Origin: Solen grandis
Lineage: Eukaryota; Mollusca; Bivalvia; Adapedonta; Solenidae
Length of the DNA: 64,000 bases
NCBI GenBank assembly: GCA_021229015.1
Contig: CM037789.1
Span: forward strand, 34,174,346-34,238,345
Reading direction: 5' to 3'
Part shown: positions 12,731 to 23,992 of the stretch, piece after piece
Layout: the number at the start of each line of letters is the position of its first letter
How positions within the stretch are numbered: the first letter of the stretch is position 1
The notes under the pieces: generated by a model
The model's database searches: none
What the model saw: only the letters and a program-made list of their open reading frames with translations
What the model was told of the DNA's origin: nothing
Made by a program: the position numbers and the translations under genes

Positions 12731-13856
12731 CACAATATGCGTCCCTCATGTGCAGCCTAGATATTTCCTTATTAGGTAGATCTTGCATTTTTATCTAAAT
12801 CCATTTGCACTTATTTGAATTTAAGGTTTCTGCACTTTCAATCAACAACCACTTGTCAGAAACGGATACAAATATGCCAACATCTTAAATGTTCCATTTT
12901 AATGTATTCAACTCTTTACTTTTTTTCCTGGAAAACAGGTTCATTAAGGAGCAAAGGACTATATTATAGCATCATGCACGAATGGAAAGAAAAACTATAT
13001 GCTTAAACACTAAAACTTTATTATGTAATCTTATACACGGTGTTCATAATCAGAATATGAACTAAATGAAAATTCAACTCAAAAACAATATATTTGAAGA
13101 GAAATGTCTATGTAAACTACATGCCATGTATTTAAAATAATATATAATAATACAAATCCTTAAGACTCATTACTAAAATCAAAAGACATCACTACGATAG
13201 CCAATATTACTCACTACGTCTTGTATGTAAATTAAAATGGTCAACAAGGGAACATTTGTTTTGATACTAATGTCAATTAACTAAATAAACATAAACTGTT
13301 AACTGATAAATTAAACTGTTTTTGTAAATCCACAGAATTTATTTTGACAAACACAGTTTTGAATTAAGATTTTCTTTAGTTTTGCTTTAGTACACAAAAG
13401 TAACAATAAACAATAAAATGAAGTATGTTTTGTCTAGGATTCGCACCTTTCTTTCCGTCACCTTGCAGTCTTGCACCCACACTGTCCACTTGGATACTTC
13501 AAATTCTATGTCCTTCCTTGTAGCATTCCTGGTTGGCCCAATGTTTTGTACATACGCTAGAAAAAAGCACTTTTGATATTTAACAATGATATAAATTACC
13601 AGGCACACTATTTCTATGTCCTGTGAAAGGTTAAACATAAATTTGTTGTTTGTTTATGACAATTACTGATCTATAAGCAAGACCCCAAGTTGCTTTATAG
13701 TATGGGGATGACATGAAAACAGTTATCGTGAAACCATGACATCATTAGCGGCTTCATATATTACCCACTTAAAAGCGCAATATCTTTGTAATTATCTTTG
13801 ACTAAAGTCACCTATGGTAATATTTTCTTTGCATTGTACATTTAAAAAGAATAAAA

Positions 13857-14080
13857 CAAACAAGAGCTGTCCATTAGACAGCACGTTTGATTATTTCATG
13901 TAAAAAAGCAATATTGTCTAATGTAAAGATAACAGAATCATTACACAAATACAGATAATTATGTTTCTCAGCATTTAAGCCAATGTATATGGTGTCAGGA
14001 ATGAAGTCTTAGACAAGCTTAATTCTTAACCTCATATGCACTGGCCAAATTTGTCTCCTGATTGAATGATTGAATAACTT
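13857..14080 (+). repeat. possible dispersed repeat starting CAAGAGCTGTC
   Basis: The opening ACAAGAGCTGTCC followed by TTAGACAGCACG resembles the start of a short repeat I recall from bivalve sequences. The remainder is too diverged to delimit, and the right end is a guess. Confidence 0.3.
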
Positions 14081-14534
14081 AAAAAGATTCACATAAATGA
14101 CTTACACTATGCTATGGGGGATCCCTTAGGAGCTGCAGCGGCTGTCATATGATGCTGATCTGGTCAACAACTGTTGCAGCATTTCCTTCATCATACGATT
14201 CTACTCCTGCAAGACTATGAAACCATAACAGTACCTGAAAAACTATGTCAAAAGTGTATTTATTAAAAAATATCAGTGATAATGGTAATTTCATAAATTC
14301 CTATGTCACATTTCTGAACCGTTCATTGTTAGATTTTGTTATAAGCTGAACAAACAGAATAGGAAGTGATACAGACACATATGGGTCCCATATGGGTTGT
14401 AAAATATTCGATATATACTTTTTTTAGATAAAATAATCGCAGTTTATTACAAGGTAGTCACACTCTAACTAAAAGTAAATAATTTTTAAATAAATAAATG
14501 AAAAATAATTGTTTTTCGTAAAGGTTCTTTAATA

Positions 14535-14665
14535 TGGGGCCCATCTGGGACCCTTATGGGCAAACCCATATGGGCTTGCCCATAAACGTCCCATATTGGT
14601 CCCACATGGGCAAACCCATATGGGCTTGCCCAGATATAGCCTACATGGGACCCATATTGGTATGT
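14535..14665. repeat. cluster of CCCATATGGG-type palindromic motifs, right
   Basis: The block GGGCAAACCCATATGGGC followed by TTGCCCA occurs twice within 80 bp, together with GTCCCATATTGGTCCCACAT. It has the same vocabulary as 12565-12730. The isolated patch at 14376-14400 (TATGGGTCCCATATGGG) belongs to the same family. Confidence 0.85.
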
Positions 14666-14673
14666 TTACTGGG

Positions 14674-15200
14674 AAAGTGCGAAAAAAAATAGTTATATAA
14701 ACAATGCAGACTTTAATTATACTGCAGGAATATAATTTTACCCTTCTTTTTCTAATTTTATTATTTTCAAAAAAAAACAAAACAAAAAATAGGTCTATTC
14801 GACTGGACTTTCTATTAAGAACAAAAAGTAGGCGGAGTAAGATGCACAAAAAAAAGAAAGAAAAATAATACGTTACTCAACGAAACATCGCCGTTAGAAT
14901 AGATATTTGCAATGATATCGCCTATATTATGTGAAACATATAACGACGTGAATTGAGATTGTTTTCACCTTGTCCATAGCGATTATTTATTAGTTTCTCG
15001 GTTACAGGGAACCCAACTTATCAACCTAAAATGATAAAAAAGGTTATGTATACAATATGTTTCAATACACGTGATATTATTTTATCTTATTTTATCTACA
15101 TAGAATGTTTCAAAGTTCTCCTTGAACGGAGGATACTTATTAGTTTATTTAGAAATTATAGAGTTCTGTTTAGCTAAAATAAGAAAAGTTGTATGAATAA
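14674..15200. other. unassigned AT-rich DNA
   Basis: No feature recognised. Confidence 0.5.
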
Positions 15201-15269
15201 GTATATTTCTTTTCAGATATCTCTTATGGGTAGTACTTTTAATTCTGAAAATCATTTTGAGATTAACAC

Positions 15270-16160
15270 GGTATTCTCTTTCCTCAGGCTAGGATTTTTT
15301 TGTGGTGTTCTCGGGACTCTATTTTATATCCCTAATTATTTTTCATATATGTCAATGATACGTCTGGTGCTGTGAAAAATAAGTCATCATTATATGCATA
15401 TGATTCAGCTCTGCTGATTTTTAAGAAATTAAGTCAATATTGAGTTTAGAAATGGATATTCTTAGTCAAAAGTTAATTTGTAACAAGTTATCACTGCATT
15501 CAGGTAAAACCGAGTCTGTATTGTTTGGTTCTAAACAAGGGTTAATCAAATGAAGCAAATGACTCTGTCAATATCTTGGGGCCACTCTGGATCAGAGTCT
15601 CACTTTTGATTGCGTGGCAAGGTCAATCATCATGAAGACAAACTCTAGATTTATTTTTTTGTATAGGAAAAACAATTTTCAAAATGTCTACTCTAAAAGG
15701 TTATAAGCAATGTATCCCAATCAGTGTCATTTTGATTATGGTTCTACAATTTGGTAGAATAGCTCGTCTGAGGAACTCAAAACCAAGCTCCAGGTCACAC
15801 AGAATAAGATAATAAGACCCGAATTATGTATGGATCCAATGCATCATATTAACCATAGTCTTTTAGTCAAGTTGAATTGGTTACTGGTTTCAAAAAGGGT
15901 TGATTAAATAATTTTGTATCATGTTTTCAAAATACCAGGTTACCTCAAAGAGTAGTTTATTTCACCAGTGAAACATTTACAGACACTGGAAGATTTTGTC
16001 TTCCAAAGGTCAAAGGTTTTGATATGTAAGAGGTCATTTGCATATCATGGTTGATCTTTATAGAATGAAATGTCACAGTATATAAGACATACTAGGAATA
16101 TACCCCCCCCCCTTATTTTGGTCCCTTGCCAAAGCCCAACTCTTAGTTAGGGTCGGAGGA
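15270..16160 (+). mobile_element. Jockey/CR1-like LINE fragment (reverse transcriptase, C-terminal half)
   Basis: Broken plus-strand frames show, in order: a remnant of the GVLGxLLF block near 15300; IYVNDTSGAVKNKSSLYAYDS at 15345-15407, in which the catalytic YADD has become YAYD; NKLSLHSGKTESVLFGSK near 15485-15540; a YLGATLDQSLTFD block near 15570-15610; LYRKNNFQNVYSKRL near 15660-15700; QCHFDYGSTIW near 15720-15755; KLQVTQNKIIR near 15785-15815; and KLNWLLVSKRV near 15870-15900. This matches the second half of a non-LTR reverse transcriptase. The catalytic change, stops and frameshifts make it dead. There is no endonuclease domain, consistent with 5' truncation. A 3' untranslated part probably runs to about 16200. 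Confidence 0.85.
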
Positions 16161-16199
16161 CTACTTCTTTTCTCATTATTATTTTTAGTTAATCTAATC

Positions 16200-17416
16200 A
16201 GTACAACTTTATGTACCATTGGTGCCACAGTTTTGCTATGATAAAATGAATTCCATCTGTGACATTAATGTGTTCAAAAGTTAATTTTGTCAATGTCTTT
16301 CATTTAAGCATCTGTAGTACAAGCCAAATGTACTTATGTCATGCATTTAATAAATTGTGATCTATTGTTTGCTATGCTTACAATTATAGGATGGTTGCAA
16401 TTAAAAATATAAATATGTATTGCTCCGGTATTTTCACGATCGACTGACTTTGCTGATTTCCTTGACACGAAGGTCATGTTAAAAAAAGCTACTGACACAC
16501 AGCTTTATTATTAGCTCACGCTAGCGGTTTGATGATTGACAACGCTTCAAACTGAATGCATTTTAATTTGAAATTCCGGGAGAATATTTTTCATTTGGGA
16601 GGCGAAGGAATATTCCGGCTTCAAATAATCATCCAGGTAGTACCACTGTAAGCAAGCTGTACGATTTATTCACAAACATGCACAAGTAAACAGACTGTAA
16701 TTAGTAGTAGTCAAAAGTAGTAAAGTAAATAAACGTCATTTAGCATCTACGACCTCATTGTTTCGGAGACCATGTTTTATATACTATATACTGTTTTATA
16801 TTCTATACTAGATGCATTTAGACATGGATTTCTTAATTTTCTATCTGGAATCATTCAACGTTGAATTCATTTTATGAATGTTCTAATTTGTGAGGTAAAG
16901 GCTTCATACTGTAAATTTAAATAAAGTTCGTGAAATCTGTGATAAAAGATTCGTGGATTTATATTTTTGAAATGTGTAGTATAACAAATAAACAATTTTC
17001 TATGGATTTATATTTGTGAATAAAGCCGTCTTCGTAATCGACGAAAATTAGTACTCCACGAAAATTAATGTATGTGTCGGGGAATAAGCCATTAAGGGCA
17101 CTGACTTCAGTTTTGTTCTTCCGATAGAATTTCACATATTTTATGAAACATACGTGCCGAATAAGAAATTCGAAGAAAAAAGGATAGGTCATGCTGAGAT
17201 AGTATTTCCATAGTATTTCGTAGATAGTAACAGAAGTATGTAAATAACAAAACATATTCTCTTTATATAACCCATTAATACTAACCTCATCCAGATGCAT
17301 CATTTCGTAGCTGGATTCAATTTGCATATATTTCAGAAAAAAAAGTGATATTATTATATCTTGCATTATCGCTTTATTACCGTCTGTTATCACATTCCTC
17401 TTGCGGAAATATATAA
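16200..17416. other. no supported gene
   Basis: This includes most of a 168-codon minus-strand open frame (16959-17465) that I do not accept as a gene: its first codons lie in a SINE tail and it has no known motif. The DNA near 17030-17080 has ACGAAAATTA-type repeats that look like an old non-coding element. Confidence 0.5.
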
Positions 17417-17660
17417 GTTTATTTGTTTGTTGACTTAAATGTTCGCCCGACAGTATAATAGACACTTGGAGACTACATCTACTTGAGACAGAGTGCTGCT
17501 ACACTGCAGTGGACATGTGACAGGATATCGCACATTGTCACATTACCCTGGCGCGGGGCCAACAAGTCCTGGAAATGCCATATATATATGCTCAGCCTCA
17601 AGCAGGGGGATACTAGTATCATTCTTTATGGCTTTATGTCACTGTCTTAGATCTCATAGA
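17417..17660 (-). mobile_element. SINE-A copy, diverged
   Basis: Minus orientation. The tail GTTTATTTGTTTGTTG lies at the left, then CGACAGTATAAT, a GACTACATCTACTTGAGACAG block, CTACACTGCAGTG, CACATTACCCTGGCGC and ATGCTCAGCCTCAAGCAGGG follow the family order. The tRNA head is not recognisable. Confidence 0.78.
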
Positions 17661-18039
17661 TAAGCCTTTCCAGTGTTATAAGATAACCGTTTAAAATGAA
17701 TTCCACGGTGATTTTAAATAGGTTAAATGCAGTTGATGAAATACTCCTTGACTACCACTTATCTGGTTCAGGCACATCTGTGCTCATGATGTAAATCTTA
17801 AGGATTGGTTTTAACGTTTCAGTCGATAGAAATTGATTCCTCCACCTTTTCTCAACACTTTCTTATTTACTATGTCTCGGCCATAAGTAGATACATTGGC
17901 CTACTAGCGAGCCGCGTTTACCGTCAGAGGTTTATTAATTTTAATGCATTTCTAAGTCACTTAGTCATCTTAATGGCTGTTCTTTGTAAAGCAAACTGCA
18001 ACCATCGGTAAGATTGCAAATTATTAGAATATTCATTAG
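17661..18039. other. unassigned DNA
   Basis: No feature recognised. Confidence 0.45.
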
Positions 18040-19150
18040 ATTGCCTGCCATATATTTAATATTTTGTCGACATCACGTAGCCTCTAGTATCTACAGATAA
18101 TTGGTTTATTATATTGAATAAGAAAACGCAGTTTTGTTAGATAATCATCTCTTCAACTTCTACAAGAACACTCCGAAAGCAAGCACAAGTTACATTTCTA
18201 TTGTGCACTTAGCACACATATTATATCTGTGACTATCTATAAAATATCGATAAAGCATCATAATAATCATGGTTGATGTTAGCTATTCTTGGGTTTAGCT
18301 TTATCCTCACCGTCATTAACTACATATTAGTCAGTTGTATTCACATTTAACTCTATTTTTCATGTTTTTAACGTACATTAAGTTATTTTGATACTTGATA
18401 TCGTTGACGCGTCTGTCGTTCCTTATTTTTTATCGTTTTTGTATCTTGTGTTTTCTGAATTATATTAAAAAAATAAAACATTAAAAAAATAAATAAATAA
18501 AAACGTGAGAAAAATGAAATTCCTGATAAAGTATTTTCATCATTAACTTTTATCTTTCAGCAAATTAACATTTCTCGTTCTTTAAATTGCTTCATGTTTG
18601 AATGTAATATTTGTCTTCAATTCAATAATAAAACTGATATAAAGCATTAGACACTATCAACGGATATCAATAATCGTATTATGCTAATACAAGTTGACTT
18701 TATGTTATCTTGTCACGATAGTCCTCAACACGATACGACCCAGATTAAACATGATTAGTCCGAGAGAGATTGGTCTAGGTACGTGTTTTTTTTTATAATC
18801 TTAACTTTTTTTAAGAATCAAAGTCAATATAATATCTTTTCGTTTGTATCGAAATAAATTCACCAAATCAAACCTCATATAACAATTAAAATATCAAAAC
18901 TGTGTTCTTACATAGTTTTGTACATTTTGAAAAGTTCTATAAACACGGAACAACTTTAACATCAAATGAAGATTGTAAAATAGAAGAGCGGCCCATTCGA
19001 CCTTTAACGAAGACGGTTTTGTTGCTTAAACTTGGTGTGTCTTATTCTGTCCATTCAACAGTAGAATCACACTGGTCGTTGGTTAAGCATTTAAGGTTTT
19101 GTTCCAGGATGGTCACAAGATGAATTTTTCAAGACGTGTTTGCTTTGTGT
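18040..19150. repeat. local duplication, copy A (no minisatellite)
   Basis: Matches copy C at 22955-23992 along its whole length in the same order. Landmarks include the TAGCCTCTAGTATCTACAGA block (18079), TTCTACAAGAA, TGTGCACTTAGCA, the AATCATGGTTGATGTTAGC block, GAGAGAGATTGGTCTAGG and CAGTAGAATCACACTGG. Its right part also matches copy B. In B and C the CAGTAGAA/GGTGAAAC landmark is followed by a minisatellite. In A there is none, only a short segment and then CAAGACGTGTTTGCTTTGTG, which aligns with the sequence after the B array. Confidence 0.85.
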
Positions 19151-19153
19151 AAA

Positions 19154-19423
19154 TGGTTTGTTTGTTTGTCTGTTTGATGGGTTTAATGTCTCACCGACAG
19201 CATTTCAGTCATTTGGAGACGATGTCTACTTGATACAGATATAGTGCTGCCACCCTGCAATATCATATGATACCACACCCAGTCACATCATCCTGACACC
19301 GGGTCAACCAGTTCTGAAACTACCTTTATATGCTGAACGCAAAGGAAGGGAGCTATACCAGTGTCATTTTTACGACTTTGGTATGTCGCGGCCGGAGATC
19401 GAACCCACGACATCCCGCTTCCG
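19154..19423 (-). mobile_element. SINE-A copy, 5'-truncated, with target-site duplication
   Basis: Minus orientation. The tail (GTTTGTTTGTCTGTTTGATG) is at the left, followed by GGGTTTAATGTCTCACCGAC, the body, the conserved block TTTTTACGACTTTGGTATGT, and a clear B box in reverse complement (GATCGAACCCACGA). Flanks TTGTGTAAA (19145-19153) and TTGTGTTAA (19424-19432) are a 9-bp target-site duplication with one mismatch. The tRNA-like head stops after the anticodon-arm region, so the copy is 5'-truncated. It interrupts local duplication copy A. Confidence 0.9.
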
Positions 19424-19599
19424 TTGTGTTAATAAAGTTAAGTGAGTAACTACAATGAGAGCAACAAAGAGTGAAATTTATTCTGCATGTATCGTGCGAG
19501 TCATGTATGTATATGCATTAATCCAATTACACATGTTGTATTCCTACAAGCCATTACGGTGTTATATAGGGTGCAAATATCCAATTGTATTGTTCGTTG

Positions 19600-20170
19600 A
19601 GATTGGTCTAGGGAAAAGGTAGTGTAGACTATAATTGCTAAAACTTACTAACAGCAAACTTAATAATTCGTTTGAAGTTGTAACGAAAACCGTCAATGAA
19701 ACAAAATCCAAACAGCAGCATTTAGCTACTGAAACGTTTAAATATTTTGCTGATTTTTAGTTTTGTACATTTTAAATACTGCCTATAAATACAAACAACT
19801 TTCAGATCGTAGAAGTGTAAAGTACATGTAGTATTCGAATTTTAATTCAGACGATACTCTTCCTTAAACTTGGCGAGTCTTGTTCTGTCTCTTCCAAGGT
19901 GCAGTAGAAGCACAGTGGATCGTTTTTGAGAAGGCTGTGTACAAAATGGAGAAGTCTGAGTACATAACGGAGAAGGCTGATACATACGGCGAAGGCTGAG
20001 AACATAACGGAGAAGGCTGAGTACATACGGGGAAGGCTGAGTACATAACGGAGAAGGCTGAGCACATACAGGGAAGGCTGAGTACATAACGTAATGTTTT
20101 CAGGTGTAGGTTTCCCTATAGAGGAATGTGTATTGTAATGTTTACGTTCAAGAGGCATTGTTCACGTTGT
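19600..20170. repeat. local duplication, copy B (short minisatellite)
   Basis: Homologous to the right part of copy A and of copy C: GAGATTGGTCTAGGG, TGTAACGAAAACC, TAGTTTTGTACATTTTAAAT, CTTAAACTTGGCGAGTCTTG and GCAGTAGAAGCACAGTGG line up in order. The 20-21 bp array at 19928-20091 sits directly after the last landmark, where copy C has its large array. Confidence 0.85.
19928..20091. repeat. minisatellite, 20-21 bp unit, about 8 copies
   Basis: Units follow GAGAAGGCTGAGTACATAAC plus G, with variants (TACATACG, AGCACATAC, GGGAAGG). The first half of the unit, GAGAAGGCTGAGT, matches the start of the 26-bp unit in copy C (GAGAAGACTGGGT), so the two arrays probably descend from one seed. Overlapping minus-strand open frames here are repeat artefacts. 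Confidence 0.95.
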
Positions 20171-20799
20171 GTTAGCTTGGTGTAAATGTTCTTTAGCGTT
20201 TTAGTTACAGTGAAAACAACATAGCATATACTTTACGAAACTCGTATTTTGTGGTTAATATCTATATTAGGATTATTCCTGTAGCACACGTTTGAAACTG
20301 GATCTTTCTACAAACAATTAGAATGTATTGTAGAATACGTTGTTGATTATTTTTTTATTAGGAAAATATGTTAAAAAAACATGTTTACTTTTCGTTATTA
20401 AATAAAAAAAATCATACAATCATCTCTTTTATATATCATGTTTTTATAGAACAGATACACTTACACAGAATTGAATGATTTTAATATGAAGTGATTTCAC
20501 TATGTCCTGTTTTAAGATAATGTAAAATAATACACAAGGACTTGATGCAAAGATATTAAACAAAAAATACAAATATTAGTTTTAAACCCAGACACTTCGA
20601 ATCTCTGGCACTTATCGTACCATCTGGTTTTAAAAGCTATGCATCTGTGGAATCCTTGTAGATTTCAAGAAAGTATTTGAGATAGATTACTGTGAAATCT
20701 TACTCTGTATTTATTTTCACTTAATATTGAAACGATGTACTCTTTCTAATGTCTTTAGAAATAGCTTATGTTATAGGCGCTATTTTCACTCTCTATCAA

Positions 20800-21310
20800 C
20801 ACTATATTTATGATGGAATATGTCAATGTCGTCTACTATTAGCTACATGCACATTAAAGTTGAGTTAATTGTAATACAGTTAACCCTTTTTGTTTGTTTG
20901 TTGGCATCCCATCCTATCCACCTTATTTCAGTTCATTGGGAATTGTGTCTACTTGTGACTGATGTAGCGCTGTCTATCTGTTACTTTATCATGACACCTG
21001 GATAATCAGCACAAGTGAACTAACATCTCTGTATGTATGCTGAGCTTCATGCATTCACTTATCAACTTTACACACGCAAAGAAATGCAAACAATGTACAT
21101 GTTTACTGCAGACGAAGCACAAATGCTTTCCGTCTATTCGATTTTTGACGAAAAATGCATTTCTAGCAGTGACTCCAAAATATAACCCTTTTTTCAATGT
21201 TGCAATTTTAAAGATCAAGTTTGAATCGATATGTGCATCAATGGAACTAAATGCTCTTTTCATTTCAAAGTATATGAGTTTCGTGAGTATGCTTAACTAC
21301 ATAATATCTA
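20800..21310. repeat. downstream part of duplication B, matching 28520-28930
   Basis: Shared landmarks in the same order: TACTATTAGCTACATG, CATGTTTACTG followed by ACACAAATGC/ACACATGCAC, TTTTCATTTC/TTTTCATTCC, and AGTATGCTTAAC/AGTATGCTAACC. This extends the duplication beyond the arrays on both sides. Confidence 0.7.
20885..21052 (-). mobile_element. SINE-A fragment, eroded
   Basis: Minus orientation: TTTGTTTGTTTGTTGG tail, CAGTTCATTGGGAATTGTG, TCTACTTGTGACTGATGTAG, TATGCTGAGCTTCATGC. The corresponding place in the other duplicate (28600-28715) also holds SINE-like sequence, so the insertion predates the duplication. Confidence 0.65.
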
Positions 21311-21323
21311 CTATTTTCATATA

Positions 21324-22171
21324 CATTTACGATAATTCGGAATGCGAGTTTTCGTTTTGACGGCATTATTCGAATAAATGTCACGGTCCCGTCAAGTTTT
21401 CCCGTATATCTCATTTAAGAAAATGCAATAATTCGTTTTACAATTACTCGGATAAATGCGGCAATCCGAACTCAATTACAGACCAAACAATCAATCAAGT
21501 TCATGATCGATGACACAATAGTTCAGATGCTGTGTCACCATAATTTACACGCGTGCGTATTTTTCACACCTATGTTGATTGGCGGTCATTTCAATTAAAG
21601 TAAGGCAAACCGTTGAGATTCATGTGTTGACACGTGTCACTTGATTGTCAAGAGTGTTAACAAACAATCTGAGTGAATTTTTATTTAACTATAAATATCA
21701 GTGAGTGTTCGAACCTCACTTTACTTTTGTTGTATGCTCTGCAAGAGTAATATCACGCTATCAATAACAAAGATTCGTAGATTACAGATGTATTTGTAAG
21801 TTACCATTTATTATTCCGAGTAAGTCAGTGAAGGGCCCGGGGGGGAATGGATAATTTTCAATTTCCAAGTAATTTAGTGAAGGTCCCAGGTTAAGAATAA
21901 GGCTTGTAAATAATTATTTATTGATGACTATGTTGTGCTTTAATATATGATTTATGATTTTTATGCAGAATAAAAAATAAATAAAAAAAAGATATAACCG
22001 TGTTCTATATTCTATAAACATGCATATAATACGCCAACTGATTATCACGACGTGTATTTCATACAAATACACAAAATGCCCACCGGTAGGTAAACACGGT
22101 AATTCGGATGACACGACTTTTCGAACATTTCAGTCAGTCCGCAGACCGTTCGAATTATCGTAAATGGACTG
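21324..22171. mobile_element. pogo-like non-autonomous DNA transposon (MITE), copy 1
   Basis: 848 bp between TA dinucleotides (21322-21323 and 22172-22173). The right end in reverse complement reads CAGTCCATTTACGATAATTC. The left end reads CATTTACGATAATTCGGAAT and has lost the first five bases, CAGTC. CAGT termini with a TA target are typical of pogo/Tigger and Tc1 relatives. The same element occurs at 35078-36986. It has no transposase; the interior is AT-rich with only short frames. It sits inside duplication B, and the homologous position in copy C (about 28.93 kb) lacks it. Confidence 0.85.
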
Positions 22172-22954
22172 TATGCTTAATACAAACATGTGCATATATA
22201 AGGAAAGGTGAATTACATCGCACAAAATAATCAATAATGAATTCATATAATGCATCTAGGAAATTCGCACAAAGTTTGGGGTTTTGTGCGAAGTCTAATA
22301 AAAAGAATGAAACTTGCTTTCGAATCGAAATTAAAATCATGATGTGTTTCCAGTCTTAAGGATTATGAAGAATTTAAGTAAGCAAATGAATACACTCTAT
22401 ACTTGTTATTATAGTTAATATTATTTATTGTTTAACTAAAGATTCACAGTAGTCTTTCGTTTATAATTGAGACTGATATCAAATCGAAAGATCATGATGT
22501 GTTTCTCTCTTAGGGATTATGAGACAAAAAAATAAGAATTTGAATTTATCATTTTTTTTTTATAAAACAATTATTAATTTACTCAAGATGAACACTAAAT
22601 TTTCGATTAAGGAATAACTGTTATACATGATACGAACATGAACATAGGACAGCAACTGGGTATAAGCACAAAACAGTTACATTGTACTAGGTTAACCCCT
22701 CATTCAAACAAACTTGCCTTACGGATAAATATATTAGGCCATTAAATGTTCAAACATACAATTTGATTTTATTTCAAGGTGGGGAGTTCTTCAAATCCTT
22801 AAGTATAGATACCATTGTCTGCTAGAGAAGAATCAAAAGCGAACCCCGTCCACAGTCAAGATTTTCTGGGGAATTTCAAAAACTCTCTAGTCGTCATAAT
22901 GACGATTCTATCAAAAAGCAGACTGCAACCACCAGTTGTTGAGCAAGTTACTGA
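22172..22954. other. unassigned DNA
   Basis: No gene recognised. The first part (to about 22260) continues the homology with 28.95-29.0 kb. Confidence 0.5.
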
Positions 22955-23992
22955 AATACTGAATTACTAACCATTTATCTGATATCATGTCAACACCATA
23001 TAGCCTCCGGTATCTACAGAGACTCGTATTTAATAGGTCTATTACGTGGAAAAAGAAAACAGTTTTTGTCAGATACCCATCTCCCCCATCTTCTACAAGA
23101 AAGTTTTGAAATTTGAAAGCAAATACATGTAGTTTTCTAATGTGCACTTAGCAGATGTATCAGTAAATCTTTATAAAATACCGATACATCTTGGCAGCAA
23201 TATTATATCGTTGCTAAAATCATGGTTAATGTTAAATGTTCTTGGTTTTATCTTCGCCGTTTTTAACAACGTATTTGCCAGTTGTATAAACATAATAATC
23301 TTTTTTTCCTTTTTATAAAAGTATATTAGAATTCATTTCATACGTAATTTAGTTAACGTGTGAAATAAGAATTTCATCGTTTTAAGGAATTATTATTTAC
23401 ATTAATAGGAAACATAATATAATCTCTAATTAAGGATTTTTCCTTTAATTCTATATTTCAACGGATCATGTTGGCTTTCAATTTGCTTTATGTTCGAATG
23501 TAATACCAGGTTTGAGTAATTAAATAAAAAAGCTGATTTGATAGAAAATTGTTAAACACTATCAACGGATATTAAAATTTTATTATGCTAATACAATATG
23601 ATGTTATTTTATCGTGGCACGATAGTTTCCTATTTAAAATCTAGACTGCACCGAAACAGTTCGAGAGAGATTGGTTATGGGACGAGAACTTGTTTTGTAG
23701 GCTAGAATTGTTTTAAAATTCAAAGTCAATTAATATTCCGTTTGCATTTGTAACGAAAATCACTAGTGTATTCAAAATCTATACCGATGCATGTAGCAAC
23801 ATAGACATACAATATCTAAATTTACTGCTTAATTAGTTTTGTACATTTTAGTGGTGCCTAAAAATATATCGAATAAATGTTAAATAGATAAACGGCGTAT
23901 TCGATTTCTAAAATAGAAGATACTCCTGATTGAACTGTTCGAATCTTTTTCTGTCTTTTTCACAGTGCGGTGAAACCTCACTAGCTGTTATG
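22955..23992. repeat. local duplication, copy C (upstream of large array)
   Basis: Aligns with copy A (18040-19150) through the ATAGCCTCCGGTATCTACAG block, TTCTACAAGAA, TGTGCACTTAGCAG, the AATCATGGTTAATGTTAAA block, CACTATCAACGGATAT, CACGATAG, GAGAGAGATTGGTTATGGG and GCGGTGAAACCTCACTAGC. Divergence is substantial, with many substitutions and small indels, so the duplication is old. Confidence 0.87.

Larger units (their letters stand above)
12547..14673. mobile_element. candidate DNA element bounded by CCCATATGGG-type motif clusters
   Basis: Two clusters of a short palindromic motif (CCCATATGGG and one- or two-base variants) lie at 12565-12730 and 14535-14665, with a short third patch at 14376-14400. 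The outer ends are weakly inverted: the left begins CCCAGATAGCAATCTATATT, and the right in reverse complement begins CCCAGTAAACATACCAATAT. TAA precedes the left end and AAA follows the right end, which would be an imperfect 3-bp target duplication. On the minus strand at about 13447-13566, behind an acceptor-like TTTTTTCTAG, lies a segment containing RKDIEFEVSKWTVW that weakly recalls Myb/SANT-like proteins of PIF/Harbinger elements. Borders and class are tentative. Confidence 0.4.

Noticed and set aside
12519..12788. Minus-strand frame of 89 codons, and the 106-codon frame at 14529-14849
   Set aside because: Both are translations of the CCCATATGGG clusters.
16959..17465. 168-codon minus-strand open frame
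   Set aside because: Its first codons lie in the tail of a SINE, the DNA near its end has ACGAAAATTA-type repeats, and no domain is recognisable. A chance frame is the simpler reading.
19842..20158. Three overlapping minus-strand frames at the short minisatellite
   Set aside because: They are products of the 20-21 bp repeat, not genes.
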